Shown piece by piece: positions 28,882 through 37,925 of a stretch of 64,000 bases of DNA (positions are counted from its first letter, which is position 1; each line of letters begins with the position of its first letter). This DNA comes from Pseudomonas sp. BGI-2. Its GTDB lineage: Bacteria; Pseudomonadota; Gammaproteobacteria; Pseudomonadales; Pseudomonadaceae. The position numbers and the translations under genes are program-made. Under the pieces are notes generated by a model, which did not search any database, had not been told where the DNA came from, and saw only the letters and a list, made by a program, of their open reading frames with translations. The DNA lies in contig NZ_SISB01000018.1 in the NCBI RefSeq assembly GCF_004310295.1, positions 1 through 64,000 on the forward strand, read 5' to 3'.

Positions 28882-29383
28882 GTCATCGACGCTGCGCAAC
28901 TCACTGATGCTTGCGCCTCTGATCGGGGCTACGGACGCCTGGCTGACGGCCCTGGGCCTGTGGCTGATGTTCATCGTGGTAATCGGTGCTTATGGTGTCA
29001 GCATGGCGGCCTTGCGATCACGGCTGATCCCGTCCACCCGCTTGCTTGCCAGCCTCCTGCTGGCTGCCACGTTGACCAGTTGTGCGGAACTTGCCGCGCA
29101 GGTCGGGTCACTTCAATGGCATCAGCATGTGGGGATCTACGCAGGATTGATCGCCGTGCAATGCGTGGTGCTGGAACACAGTGGTTTTTTCCAGGCGTCA
29201 CGACTTGATCGCCTGCGCTTATGTAGCCTGTTTGGCGCGCTGATGGTGGGCCTTGGCCTGCTGCGCGAGCTTATCGGCAACGGCGGCCTGCACCTGGCCA
29301 CGCTGGTCCCTGGCGGATTCATTCTCCTGGGACTGCTGATTGCCGCTTGGCAGGCCTGGAACCGCCCGACTCCCTCACACTGA
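28874..29383 (+). CDS. rnfE: RnfE/RsxE-like membrane subunit, shortened
   Basis: 169 residues against about 230 in E. coli RsxE, with about five to six hydrophobic helices. Compared with RsxE the N-terminus is cut and the loop after the REIIGNG segment (here RELIGNGGLH) is missing. Of the two family cysteines, the first is replaced (LCPL becomes LAPL, Ala14) and the second is kept (Cys97 in AVQCVV). It overlaps rnfG by 8 bases and is followed by nth, the usual neighbour. Assignment rests mainly on position plus these fragments. Confidence 0.72.
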   Translation: MNKSSTLRNSLMLAPLIGATDAWLTALGLWLMFIVVIGAYGVSMAALRSRLIPSTRLLASLLLAATLTSCAELAAQVGSLQWHQHVGIYAGLIAVQCVVLEHSGFFQASRLDRLRLCSLFGALMVGLGLLRELIGNGGLHLATLVPGGFILLGLLIAAWQAWNRPTPSH

Positions 29384-29408
29384 CTGATTTCGAGGAAACG
29401 CACTGCCC

Positions 29409-30047
29409 ATGAATGCCGCAAAACGTCTGGAAATTTTCCGCAGGTTTCACGAAGACAACCCGGAACCGAAGACCGAACTGGCCTATTCCTCGCCGTTCGA
29501 ATTGCTGATTGCCGTCATTCTCTCTGCCCAGTCGACCGATGTCGGCGTGAACAAGGCCACCGCCAAACTCTACCCGGCGGCCAATACGCCGGCGGCGATT
29601 CATGCCTTGGGGGTTGAAGGGCTATCGGAATACATCAAGACCATCGGCCTGTTTAACAGCAAAGCGAAAAACGTGATCGAAACCTGTCGTTTACTGGTGG
29701 AGCGCCATGGCGGTGAAGTACCGCAAACCCGAGAGGAACTGGAGGCGCTACCCGGCGTCGGCCGCAAGACCGCCAACGTGGTACTCAATACGGCTTTTCG
29801 CCAGCTGACCATGGCCGTGGACACCCACATTTTCCGGGTCAGCAACCGAACGGGCATTGCGCCAGGCAAGAACGTGGTCGAGGTAGAGATGAAGCTGATG
29901 AAGTTTGTCCCCAGGCAATACCTGCTCGATTCCCACCATTGGCTGATCCTTCATGGACGCTACGTTTGCCTGGCCCGCAAGCCTCGTTGCGGTAGCTGCC
30001 GGATCGAAGACCTGTGCGAATACAAGCAAAAGACCTCGGACGATTGA
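29409..30047 (+). CDS. nth: Endonuclease III (DNA glycosylase/AP lyase)
   Basis: Base-excision repair enzyme removing oxidised pyrimidines. 212 residues, with the helix-hairpin-helix LPGVGRKTANVVL carrying the catalytic Lys (near 120) and the catalytic Asp in VDTHIFRVSNR (near 138). The C-terminal [4Fe-4S] loop is Cx6Cx2Cx5C (CLARKPRCGSCRIEDLC). GAGGAA lies upstream of the ATG. Last gene of the rnf-nth cluster, an order shared with E. coli and P. aeruginosa. Confidence 0.95.
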   Translation: MNAAKRLEIFRRFHEDNPEPKTELAYSSPFELLIAVILSAQSTDVGVNKATAKLYPAANTPAAIHALGVEGLSEYIKTIGLFNSKAKNVIETCRLLVERHGGEVPQTREELEALPGVGRKTANVVLNTAFRQLTMAVDTHIFRVSNRTGIAPGKNVVEVEMKLMKFVPRQYLLDSHHWLILHGRYVCLARKPRCGSCRIEDLCEYKQKTSDD

Positions 30048-30154
30048 GGCGCTATTAGATTTACTGATGTATCGATTGAAAAAATCTTTTTTACCCGCCG
30101 GGAGATTGTCGATATAAGGGGCGCCAAAGGCAGTCTTAGCCTGGAGTTAACCTT

Positions 30155-30334
30155 ATGAGCACTGGCAAAGAGCAATTGGACGTAGAAGACGACTTCACAC
30201 CCGTTGAGGCCGATGACGCCGAACCGGTGGTTGAAGTGGCGAAGACCAACCTGAGCAAACGCCGCACCATCGACAATCTGCTGGAGGAGCGCCGACTGCA
30301 AAAGCAATTGGCCGATTACGATTTTGACCTTTGA
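30155..30334 (+). CDS. Small acidic protein, PA3496 family
   Basis: A 59-residue protein beginning MSTGKEQLDVEDDF and ending LADYDFDL. The N-terminal half is very acidic; the middle is basic (LSKRRTIDNLLEERRLQKQL) and likely helical. GGAG lies 8 bases before the ATG, and a terminator follows 12 bases after the stop. Length, composition and position just after nth match the PA3496 family, listed as putative envelope integrity proteins. Function otherwise unknown. Confidence 0.75.
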   Translation: MSTGKEQLDVEDDFTPVEADDAEPVVEVAKTNLSKRRTIDNLLEERRLQKQLADYDFDL

Positions 30335-30344
30335 CCTTTGACAC

Positions 30345-30375
30345 CTAAAAGCCTCCCGAAACGGAGGCTTTTTAC
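30345..30375 (+). terminator. Terminator after PA3496-type gene
   Basis: AAAAGCCTCC and GGAGGCTTTT form a stem with a T-run, between this gene and the convergent response regulator gene. Confidence 0.85.
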
Positions 30376-30405
30376 TAAGTGCCAATCCCTCAATCTCCAC
30401 TGCAC

Positions 30406-31032
30406 TCATACCAGTCCATTGCGTTGAGCCAGCTCAATCAGGTCGACCAGGGAGCGAGCATTGAGTTTTAACAACAGGCGGGTCTTGTAAGTACTGACGG
30501 TTTTATTGCTGAGGAACATTCCATCGGCAATCTCCTTGTTTGTCTTTCCTCGGGCCAACTGTTGCAGCACCATCATTTCGCGCCCGGACAGACGATCAAC
30601 CATATCGGCTTCACTGGCATTCCCAAGACTTGAGCGCACGGTATGTAGCGCTTGATTCGGAAAGTAACTGTAGCCAGAGAGTACGGCCTTTATCGCACTG
30701 AGCAATTCAGTGAGATCCTGCTGTTTGCAGACATATCCGGCGGCACCCGACTGCATGCAACGCATGGAAAAATGCCCGGGCGCCTGAGAGGTCAATATCA
30801 GAACTTTAAGAGGCATCGCCGTCGATGTCAGGCGCGCTATGACTTCCAGCCCATCCAGCTTGGGTATTCCAATATCCAGAATGACAATATCCGGCATAAG
30901 TTCGCGGGCTAGTTGTAACGCATCCACGCCGTTATCTGTTTCTGCAATGACTTCGTAGCCATGACGCTCCATCAGCATACGTACCGCAAGACGAATGACG
31001 GGGTGATCATCCACGATCAGCACTTTATTCAT
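30406..31032 (-). CDS. Orphan LuxR/NarL-type response regulator
   Basis: A 208-residue response regulator with a receiver domain (VDDHPVIR; phosphorylated Asp in IVILDIGIPKLDG, about residue 54; ILTSQ) and a GerE/LuxR helix-turn-helix. The latter reads LSGREMMVLQQLARGKTNKEIADGMFLSNKTVSTYK. It is of the BvgA/EvgA/RocA type. ATG 31032 has GGACTT upstream; the frame runs further but without a better start. No histidine kinase is nearby, so the partner is elsewhere. Downstream of it (to the right) the DNA becomes AT-rich. Confidence 0.82.
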   Translation of the reverse strand: MNKVLIVDDHPVIRLAVRMLMERHGYEVIAETDNGVDALQLARELMPDIVILDIGIPKLDGLEVIARLTSTAMPLKVLILTSQAPGHFSMRCMQSGAAGYVCKQQDLTELLSAIKAVLSGYSYFPNQALHTVRSSLGNASEADMVDRLSGREMMVLQQLARGKTNKEIADGMFLSNKTVSTYKTRLLLKLNARSLVDLIELAQRNGLV

Positions 31033-31074
31033 GGGCAAGTCCAATTTCGCTGTTCGAATTTTTAGAGCCCGCAC

Positions 31075-31617
31075 AATAGCCTAGTCGTTTCATCCGTGGC
31101 ATGCCGCCCCCCTTGGCCACCTGCACCGAGAGACATTCCCTACAAACAAGAAGGATAAGTCCTACAAAAATCAGACAAATACTGTGTGTCTTAAATTTTA
31201 CCGTCCTGTCAGCGCTGCGCTTTTTAGAATATTTTTGTATCGATTTACATCGGGAAATCAAAGAAACAGGATTCTATCCGAGCGTTCCGACAAGCGCTGA
31301 CGATTGAGCTACGCTAGAAAAGTAACCGATCTTGTCAAGTCAAGATTCACACTAGATAGTTAAAACCAAAACTTACCCACTTAACCCATTACAACAAACC
31401 CAACATAAAGCAACACTTCAAAAACAAAAACCAACCAGCACCTATTAAAACTAGAATAACAACAGTACCCGACCCACAAACAATACAGCTACTATGGCAA
31501 CCACTAATAAACCAACTAAAGGACACCACTAAAAAAGTACAACGCCTCCCCTGCTACACCCAACTTACCAAAGCCCGGAGACTCTCCATAAATCTATCGA
31601 GAAAAGACATTCTTTCA
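31075..31617. other. AT-rich, G-poor non-coding stretch
   Basis: No gene is supported here. The stretch is much lower in GC than its surroundings. From 31381 to 31560 the plus strand has about 13 G in 180 bases but is rich in A and C. This is a marked strand asymmetry not seen elsewhere in the window. It separates the response regulator from an unknown membrane protein and may have been acquired with it. Confidence 0.6.
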
Positions 31618-31629
31618 TGAGCAAAAAAT

Positions 31630-32199
31630 ATGACAAAATTCAAAACAAAAATTACCAACCCCATGACAATCATTGCGATATTTGCAACGATGTCTGAGAC
31701 ATCGGCTGCTATTTCTCTTCCCTTTCTCGACAATGAGGAACGAGAAATCTATATCTGGTTTCTTATCAGCTTCCCTTTTTATTTGCTCTTTCTATTCTTC
31801 GCCACACTCAACTTCAACTATCGATCGCTTTACGCGCCCTCTGATTTTGAGAAAGGAAAGCACTTCATAAAGGCCATGACCGATGCCGATCACTCGCAAA
31901 GCAACACACCAGAGCATGTGACTGACCATCACGTACGCTCAACGATCTTGCTAAAGGATCTGCACATCATCGACGCACGATGGATGAGTAGCAAAATGGA
32001 TTTCAACACCTTGATGGAGAAGGTCCGACAACCACAGCAAAACCCTGCACGTGTGATTGTGTTTCTCACGTGTACCGATTCAGAGGCATTACTAAAGGAA
32101 GGCGCACACAAGCATTCGAAACAAACAAAGAAGCGCAACAGCACTACGTTCTGGGTTGCTTACAATTTGAGCTCACATGGCATGACGACTATGGCTTGA
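31630..32199 (+). CDS. Unknown two-helix membrane protein in AT-rich patch
   Basis: A 189-residue protein I cannot assign. Two hydrophobic segments lie near 12-32 (MTIIAIFATMSETSAAISLP) and 41-63 (IYIWFLISFPFYLLFLFFATL). They are followed by FNYRSLYAPSDFEKGKHF and a soluble C-terminal half with charged and His-rich stretches (HSQSNTPEHVTDHH). Codon use is far more AT-rich than neighbours, which suggests transfer. The ribosome site is weak (GAG 7 bases upstream). The layout of two membrane helices plus a short cytosolic domain is seen in many accessory proteins, including some defence effectors, but no motif here proves that. Confidence 0.55.
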   Translation: MTKFKTKITNPMTIIAIFATMSETSAAISLPFLDNEEREIYIWFLISFPFYLLFLFFATLNFNYRSLYAPSDFEKGKHFIKAMTDADHSQSNTPEHVTDHHVRSTILLKDLHIIDARWMSSKMDFNTLMEKVRQPQQNPARVIVFLTCTDSEALLKEGAHKHSKQTKKRNSTTFWVAYNLSSHGMTTMA

Positions 32200-32319
32200 G
32201 TACCGATAGCAGAAGACAGATCTCGAAGGACGATCAGAGAGCGAAAGCAGACAAAATCGTATATGTAACAACAAGAAAGCTGAAACATAATGCCCGGCAG
32301 GAATATTCCCTTTTTCAAA

Positions 32320-32352
32320 TATGTGGCCTTGTCATCGACAAGGCCACATTTC
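32320..32352. terminator. Hairpin between unknown gene and argG
   Basis: ATGTGGCCTTGTC and GACAAGGCCACAT form a 13-base stem with a 3-base loop. T-runs on either side are short, so it is a likely but not ideal terminator for the convergent genes. Confidence 0.6.
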
Positions 32353-32380
32353 CATTACCGTCGTTGCAGCTTCAAAAGCC

Positions 32381-33598
32381 TCAGAAAAGCTTGCGGCCTT
32401 TGTTTGCAGCAATGCGCATCCGCAAGGCGTTGAGCTTGATGAAGCCCGCCGCGTCGGCCTGGTTGTAGGCGCCGCCGTCTTCTTCGAAGGTGGCGATATT
32501 GGCATCGAACAACGATTCGTCGGACTTGCGACCGGTGACGATCACATTGCCCTTGTACAGCTTCAGGCGCACAACGCCGTTCACGTGTGCCTGGGAAGCA
32601 TCGATCATCTGTTGCAGCATCAGACGCTCAGGGCTCCACCAGTAACCGGTGTAGATCAGGCTGGCGTATTTAGGCATCAGCTCGTCTTTGAGGTGAGCCA
32701 CTTCGCGGTCCAGGGTGATCGATTCGATCGCACGGTGAGCGCGCAGCATGATGGTGCCGCCAGGGGTTTCGTAGCAGCCACGGGACTTCATGCCCACGTA
32801 ACGGTTCTCGACGATGTCGAGACGGCCGATACCGTGTTCGCCACCGATACGGTTCAGGGTCGCCAGCACGGTGGCCGGAGTCATTTCGACACCGTCCAGT
32901 GCAACGATGTCGCCGTTGCGGTAGGTCAGTTCCAGGTATTGCGCCTTGTCTGGAGCCTTCTCCGGGGAGACGGTCCATTTCCACATGTCTTCTTCGTGCT
33001 CGGTCCAGGTGTCTTCCAGCACGCCGCCTTCATAGGAGATGTGCAGCAGGTTGGCATCCATCGAGTACGGGGATTTTTTCTTGCCGTGGCGCTCGATCGG
33101 GATGTTGTGCTTCTCAGCGTAATCCATCAGCTTTTCACGGGAGAGCAGGTCCCATTCGCGCCACGGAGCGATCACTTTCACCCCTGGCTTCAAGGCGTAG
33201 GCGCCCAGTTCGAAACGAACCTGGTCGTTACCTTTGCCGGTGGCGCCGTGGGAAATGGCGTCAGCGCCGGTTTCGTTGGCGATTTCGATCAGGCGTTTGG
33301 CGATCAACGGACGAGCGATGGAAGTACCCAGCAGGTACTCGCCTTCGTAAACGGTGTTGGCGCGGAACATCGGGAAAACGAAATCGCGCACGAATTCTTC
33401 GCGCAGATCGTCGATGTAGATCTCTTTCACGCCCATGGCCTGTGCCTTGGCACGTGCAGGTTCGACCTCTTCGCCCTGACCCAGGTCAGCGGTAAAGGTC
33501 ACCACTTCACAGTTATAAGTATCCTGCAGCCACTTGAGGATCACCGAAGTGTCCAGGCCGCCGGAATACGCCAGAACGACCTTGTTTACGTCCGCCAT
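32381..33598 (-). CDS. argG: Argininosuccinate synthase
   Basis: Joins citrulline and aspartate with ATP in arginine biosynthesis. 405 residues, full length, with the N-terminal pyrophosphatase loop [11 protein letters not shown] (about 9-19) and the conserved [13 protein letters not shown] segment. Single gene. argF, the previous step of the pathway, lies about 9 kb away in the same window. Confidence 0.97.
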   Translation of the reverse strand: MADVNKVVLAYSGGLDTSVILKWLQDTYNCEVVTFTADLGQGEEVEPARAKAQAMGVKEIYIDDLREEFVRDFVFPMFRANTVYEGEYLLGTSIARPLIAKRLIEIANETGADAISHGATGKGNDQVRFELGAYALKPGVKVIAPWREWDLLSREKLMDYAEKHNIPIERHGKKKSPYSMDANLLHISYEGGVLEDTWTEHEEDMWKWTVSPEKAPDKAQYLELTYRNGDIVALDGVEMTPATVLATLNRIGGEHGIGRLDIVENRYVGMKSRGCYETPGGTIMLRAHRAIESITLDREVAHLKDELMPKYASLIYTGYWWSPERLMLQQMIDASQAHVNGVVRLKLYKGNVIVTGRKSDESLFDANIATFEEDGGAYNQADAAGFIKLNALRMRIAANKGRKLF

Positions 33599-33727
33599 GC
33601 CATCACTCCACGGGGTTCTACGGAAAGCCGTGAAGTCTACCGGTCATACGGAATAATTTACAGAGGCGCGACAGCTTATGACGACGAAGCGACAGACTCT
33701 GTCGAGCGAGCGACGATTTCAGCGGGT

Positions 33728-34636
33728 TCAGGAAGTCGCCGGGGCGCTTCCCGGCGTCGTGGTTTGAGGCGCCACTTTCTCGGTCGGTGCCACCCGCTCA
33801 AGGCGCACTGCGACCCGGCGATTCTTCGCGCGGTTGGTGGCGCTGGTGTTCGGCGCCACAGGGTAACGCTCACCGTGAAAACGCATGGTGATCTGCGATT
33901 CCTGGATGCCATTGGCCTTGAAATAGTCCATCACCGCCAACGCCCGGCGGCGTGACAGCTCGCGGTTGGTCAGGCGATTACCGCTGTTGTCGGAGTGTCC
34001 GTCGAGTTCGATGTGATTGACCGTCGGATCAGCCTTCATGAACTCCAGCATCACCTGCAACTGAGACTTGGCTTGCGGATCGAGATCGACGCCTTCACCC
34101 GGGAAGCCGATCTCGGACTGTTTGACCTGCTCGAAATTCTTCGGCAGCAGTTTCGCAACGCACACCTGATAGTCGTTGAACGCCTTGTTGAACTTGACCG
34201 GCAACAGGCGCACTTCAGACACGCGGCCATCGCCTGAGGAATGCCGAATGACCGGACTGCGGCCGTCCATCAACCCGCTGATCAGGCGCCCGGCCTGAAC
34301 TTGCGAACTGTTGAACAACACGTTGCCGCTGCCGATTCTCACCGAACCCAGGTTGATGTCGCCACGTCCCGGCTGCCACGGCGCAGCGGCCGCCAGCAGG
34401 GTCGCGGACCCACCGCCGATCATCGCGTTGTAGGCTTTCAGACGAAACGTCGCCTGCTCGCCGGCACGGCGCACGAATTCGCCCGAACCGAAATCGGTAA
34501 TCGGTTGAGTCAGGCGGCATTCGAACTTGTCACCTTCGACCGTCCACTCGATGCTCTCCAGACGGGTCTGGAAAGTGAGCGCCATCGCAGGGAGGCTGGC
34601 AAACACACTGAGCAAGGCTAAATAACGCTGGCGCAC
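33728..34636 (-). CDS. motY: MotY-like flagellar/OmpA-domain protein
   Basis: Exported protein of about 302 residues with a signal peptide (to about PAMA) and an N-terminal MotY-type domain (TFQTRLESIEWTVEGDKFECRLTQPI). A C-terminal OmpA peptidoglycan-binding domain follows (VNHIELDGHSDNSGN, then NRELSRRRALAVMDYF). In Vibrio and Pseudomonas MotY belongs to a ring around the polar flagellar motor that anchors the stator. The start is probably GTG 34636, with GGAG 6 bases upstream; GTG 34648 is also in frame. Order argG-motY-pyrC-rnt is the same as PA3525-PA3528. Confidence 0.85.
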   Translation of the reverse strand: MRQRYLALLSVFASLPAMALTFQTRLESIEWTVEGDKFECRLTQPITDFGSGEFVRRAGEQATFRLKAYNAMIGGGSATLLAAAAPWQPGRGDINLGSVRIGSGNVLFNSSQVQAGRLISGLMDGRSPVIRHSSGDGRVSEVRLLPVKFNKAFNDYQVCVAKLLPKNFEQVKQSEIGFPGEGVDLDPQAKSQLQVMLEFMKADPTVNHIELDGHSDNSGNRLTNRELSRRRALAVMDYFKANGIQESQITMRFHGERYPVAPNTSATNRAKNRRVAVRLERVAPTEKVAPQTTTPGSAPATS

Positions 34637-34793
34637 GGGAGGCTCCACTGGCTCCTACAACAAAAAGACCGACACACATGTTTGCGGCGTACCTGTTGGA
34701 TATCGGAAGGTTCCTGCAAAACTTGATAGCGAGTGCCTGAGAGAGTCTTTTCCGGTAGCATTCCCCTCAGTTTGACCCGCCTGGAATCCCCTC

Positions 34794-35840
34794 ATGTCCG
34801 ACCGCCTGACCCTGCTGCGTCCCGACGACTGGCATATTCATCTTCGCGATGGTGCTGTGTTGACCAATACCGTTGCGGATGTCGCGCGCACCTTTGGTCG
34901 CGCCATCATCATGCCCAACCTGGTACCTCCGGTGCGTAACGCCGCTGAAGCCGACGGCTATCGCCAGCGGATTCTCGCTGCACGCCCGGCCGGCAGTCGT
35001 TTCGAACCGTTGATGGTGCTGTACCTGACCGACCGAACCCAGCCCGAAGAAATTCGCGAGGCCAAGGCCAGCGGTTTCATTCACGCCGCCAAACTGTACC
35101 CGGCCGGCGCGACCACCAACTCGGACTCTGGTGTCACCAGCATCGACAAGATTTTCCCTGCACTTGAGGCCATGGCCGAAGTCGGGATGCCCTTGCTGGT
35201 TCACGGTGAAGTCACCCGTGGCGATGTCGACGTTTTCGATCGCGAAAAAATCTTCATCGATGAGCACCTGCGCCGTGTGGTCGAGCGTTTCCCGACGCTC
35301 AAAGTGGTGTTCGAACACATCACCACCGCGGACGCCGTGCAGTTCGTCAACGAGGCTTCGGCCAACGTTGGCGCGACCATCACCGCGCATCACCTGCTGT
35401 ACAACCGCAACCACATGCTGGTGGGCGGGATTCGGCCGCACTTCTATTGCCTGCCAATCCTCAAGCGCAATACCCACCAGGAAGCCCTGCTCGACGCCGC
35501 CACCAGCGGCAGCGACAAGTTCTTCCTCGGCACCGACTCGGCGCCGCATGCCCAGCACGCCAAAGAAGCGGCCTGCGGCTGTGCCGGTTGCTACACCGCT
35601 TATGCGGCGATCGAGATGTACGCCGAAGCCTTTGAACAACGCAACGCGCTGGACAAGCTCGAAGCCTTCGCCAGCCTCAACGGCCCGCGCTTCTATGGCT
35701 TGCCGGTAAACACCGATCGCATCACCCTGGTCCGCGATGAGTGGACCGCCCCAACCAGCCTGCCATTTGGCGAGCTGACCGTAATCCCGCTGCGCGCCGG
35801 TGAAAAACTGCGCTGGCGCCTGCTGGAGGAACACGCGTGA
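34794..35840 (+). CDS. pyrC: Dihydroorotase (class II)
   Basis: Closes the ring from carbamoyl-aspartate to dihydroorotate in pyrimidine synthesis. 348 residues, with zinc ligands in [10 protein letters not shown] (HxH, near 14-16), the carboxylated Lys in [13 protein letters not shown] (near 100), and further histidines in LLVHGEV and FEHITT. Asp is in LGTDSAPH. Its stop overlaps the rnt start by 4 bases. Confidence 0.96.
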   Translation: MSDRLTLLRPDDWHIHLRDGAVLTNTVADVARTFGRAIIMPNLVPPVRNAAEADGYRQRILAARPAGSRFEPLMVLYLTDRTQPEEIREAKASGFIHAAKLYPAGATTNSDSGVTSIDKIFPALEAMAEVGMPLLVHGEVTRGDVDVFDREKIFIDEHLRRVVERFPTLKVVFEHITTADAVQFVNEASANVGATITAHHLLYNRNHMLVGGIRPHFYCLPILKRNTHQEALLDAATSGSDKFFLGTDSAPHAQHAKEAACGCAGCYTAYAAIEMYAEAFEQRNALDKLEAFASLNGPRFYGLPVNTDRITLVRDEWTAPTSLPFGELTVIPLRAGEKLRWRLLEEHA

Positions 35841-36514
35841 GTGAAGACCATTTCGACGACGAACAGGACGGTCAAGGCGGCGGAGGTGGTTCCCGCCACC
35901 CGATGGCTGCTCGCTTCCGTGGGTACCTGCCAGTTGTTGTCGACGTTGAAACCGGTGGTTTCAACTCTGCCACTGACGCCTTGCTGGAAATCGCCGCGAC
36001 CACTATCGCCATGGATGAAAAAGGGTTTGTGTTCCCCGATCACACCTATTTTTTCCGTGTCGAGCCTTTTGAAGGCGCGAACATTGAAGCGGCCGCGCTG
36101 GAATTCACCGGGATCAAACTTGATCACCCGCTGCGAATGGCAGTGAGCGAAGAAGCCGCGTTGACCGACATCTTCCGTGGCATCCGCAAAGCCCTGAAAG
36201 CCAACGGCTGCAAACGGGCCATTCTGGTCGGGCACAACAGCAGCTTCGATCTGGGTTTCCTCAACGCCGCTGTCGCGCGTCTGGACATGAAACGTAACCC
36301 GTTTCATCCGTTCTCCAGCTTCGATACCGCGACCCTCGCCGGTCTGGCTTACGGTCAAACCGTACTGGCCAAAGCCTGCCAGGCGGCGGACATCGACTTT
36401 GACGGGCGCGAGGCTCACTCGGCACGCTACGACACCGAGAAGACGGCCGAGCTGTTCTGCGGCATCGTCAATCGCTGGAAACAAATGGGCGGCTGGGAAG
36501 ACTTCAACGACTGA
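35837..36514 (+). CDS. rnt: Ribonuclease T
   Basis: 3' exonuclease that trims tRNA and other stable RNAs. 225 residues, DEDDh fold: VVDVETGG (DxE, near 34-36), [11 protein letters not shown], and [13 protein letters not shown] with the general-base His and last Asp. The start is GTG at 35837, overlapping the pyrC stop, with GGAGGAA upstream. A terminator follows. Confidence 0.96.
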   Translation: MSEDHFDDEQDGQGGGGGSRHPMAARFRGYLPVVVDVETGGFNSATDALLEIAATTIAMDEKGFVFPDHTYFFRVEPFEGANIEAAALEFTGIKLDHPLRMAVSEEAALTDIFRGIRKALKANGCKRAILVGHNSSFDLGFLNAAVARLDMKRNPFHPFSSFDTATLAGLAYGQTVLAKACQAADIDFDGREAHSARYDTEKTAELFCGIVNRWKQMGGWEDFND

Positions 36515-36542
36515 TCACGGTCGCTGGATTTAATCCCGCCCA

Positions 36543-36576
36543 TAAAAAAACCGGCCTCATCTGCCGGTTTTTTTAT
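36543..36576 (+). terminator. rnt terminator (bidirectional)
   Basis: An A-run with CCGGC and GCCGG with a T-run form a compact stem, shared with the convergent peroxiredoxin gene. Confidence 0.88.
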
Positions 36577-36591
36577 GCCTGACGCCTGGGC

Positions 36592-37194
36592 TTACAGCGC
36601 CGCAGCGTGCTCGGTCAGGTAAGCCGAGACGCCTTCTGGCGAAGCGTTCATGCCTTTGTCGCCTTTTTTCCAGTTGGCAGGGCAAACTTCGCCGTGCTCT
36701 TCGTGGAATTGCAGCGCGTCGACCAGACGGATCAGCTCTTCCATGTTACGGCCCAGCGGCAGGTCGTTGATGATCTGCGAACGGACAACGCCTTTGTCGT
36801 CGATCAGGAACGCGCCACGGAAAGCCACGCCGCCTTCGGACTCAACGTCGTAGGCCTTGGCGATTTCGTGCTTCATGTCGGCAGCCATGGTGTAACGAAC
36901 CTGGCCGATGCCGCCATTGTTCACCGGGGTGTTGCGCCAAGCGTTGTGGGTGAAGTGCGAATCGATCGACACCGCGACCACTTCAACGTTACGAGCCTTG
37001 AAGTCAGCCATGCGGTTGTCCAGAGCGATCAGCTCGGATGGGCAAACGAAGGTGAAGTCCAGTGGGTAGAAGAACACCAGGCCGTATTTGCCTTTGATGG
37101 CCGAGGACAGGGTGTAGCTGTCTACGATTTCGCCATTGCCGAGAACGGCAGGTACGGTGAAGTCCGGGGCTTGTTTGCCTACGAGTACGCTCAT
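36592..37194 (-). CDS. Typical 2-Cys peroxiredoxin (AhpC/TSA family)
   Basis: Reduces hydrogen and organic peroxides. 200 residues, with the peroxidatic Cys in DFTFVCPSE (near residue 51) and the resolving Cys in HGEVCPANW (near 171). AGGAGA precedes the ATG. Monocistronic, next to bfd and bfrB, the order found in P. aeruginosa (PA3529-PA3531). Closer to the TsaA/Prx1 type than to AhpC with AhpF; no ahpF here. Confidence 0.92.
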   Translation of the reverse strand: MSVLVGKQAPDFTVPAVLGNGEIVDSYTLSSAIKGKYGLVFFYPLDFTFVCPSELIALDNRMADFKARNVEVVAVSIDSHFTHNAWRNTPVNNGGIGQVRYTMAADMKHEIAKAYDVESEGGVAFRGAFLIDDKGVVRSQIINDLPLGRNMEELIRLVDALQFHEEHGEVCPANWKKGDKGMNASPEGVSAYLTEHAAAL

Positions 37195-37507
37195 TGAATA
37201 TCTCCTGGTCTATTAACGTGAAGAACTGGGTTCGCGTCAGCCTGCCACCCTCAGGCGACAGCCCTGTGACACGACCCCCTTCGCAAGGACCGACCATCAT
37301 ACACGGCGTTTTTGAGCTGTCCTCAACGGTTTTTCACCGGCGCATCAAATTGGCTGGCGCGACAGCTAATGGCAGATCGCCTAGGGAAAACCGTTCGTCA
37401 GTCTCACGCGCTTATAACGCAAAGCTTTCAGAAACCACTTTGACAATCATTCTCGTTAACATTAAGATCCATCGCAATTGAGTCACAACCAGCGACGGTT
37501 CTCACTT
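37195..37507. other. Divergent regulatory region, peroxiredoxin/bfd
   Basis: About 310 bases without a gene between divergent peroxiredoxin and bfd. It carries the ribosome site of the peroxiredoxin gene at one end and a Fur-like box before bfd. I see nothing else definite. Confidence 0.5.
37439..37457. promoter_or_regulatory. Candidate Fur box upstream of bfd
   Basis: The minus strand reads AACGAGAATGATTGTCAAA, matching AATGAGAATNATTCTCATT at 14 of 18 fixed positions. It sits 51 bases before the bfd start. Iron repression of bfd but not bfrB is the known pattern in P. aeruginosa. Confidence 0.65.
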
Positions 37508-37726
37508 ATGTATGTCTGCCTCTGCACTGGCGTCACCGACGGTCAAATCCGCGATGCAATCTATGACGGTTGCTGCAGCTATAAAGAAGTCCGTCAGGCT
37601 ACCGGCGTAGCCAGTCAATGCGGTAAATGCGCCTGCCTTGCCAAGGAAGTGGTGCGTGAAACCCTGACCAAATTACAATCGGCCCAGGGTGCGATTCCTT
37701 TCCCTGTAGAATTTACTGCCGCGTAA
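37508..37726 (+). CDS. bfd: Bacterioferritin-associated ferredoxin
   Basis: [2Fe-2S] protein that reduces the ferric core of bacterioferritin to release iron. 72 residues with the CxC...CxxC pattern (YVCLCTG near 4-6; QCGKCACL near 38-41). ATG 37508 fits the family N-terminus MYVCLC; a TTG at 37478 would add residues not seen in the family. A Fur-like box upstream and bfrB downstream fit its job. Its own terminator separates it from bfrB. Confidence 0.93.
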   Translation: MYVCLCTGVTDGQIRDAIYDGCCSYKEVRQATGVASQCGKCACLAKEVVRETLTKLQSAQGAIPFPVEFTAA

Positions 37727-37742
37727 ATACCCTATTCCAAAG

Positions 37743-37770
37743 AACCGGACTTGATGTCCGGTTTTTTTAT
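37743..37770 (+). terminator. bfd terminator
   Basis: CCGGAC and GTCCGG with a seven-base T-run, between bfd and bfrB. Confidence 0.88.
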
Positions 37771-37925
37771 GCCTGAAAATCAACTGCTTACGCGCTAGAC
37801 GCGGAACACAAACATTCTTATTCCGATTAATTTTCACTTAAGTTTCAACAACTTAGGTTTGACACTCTTAGTTGTGCGGCTCAAACTCAGCCTTATAGAC
37901 AGCTAATACAGGGCAGGACCCCATC

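Noticed and set aside
31618..31680. ATG at 31618 in another frame, 12 bases before the start of the unknown membrane protein
   Set aside because: Its frame closes after about 20 codons and it has no better ribosome site than the chosen start.
31630..32199. Anti-phage effector assignment for the two-helix protein
   Set aside because: Only the general layout (two membrane helices plus a short domain) suggests it. No catalytic or sensing motif and no partner genes were found.
32321..33955. 544-codon plus-strand frame opposite argG and the motY end
   Set aside because: Antisense shadow over argG; its start lies in the argG terminator hairpin.
37859..37887. TTGACA near 37859 as a bfrB promoter
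   Set aside because: The -35 fits, but the -10 at normal spacing (CAAACT) is poor, so I did not call it.
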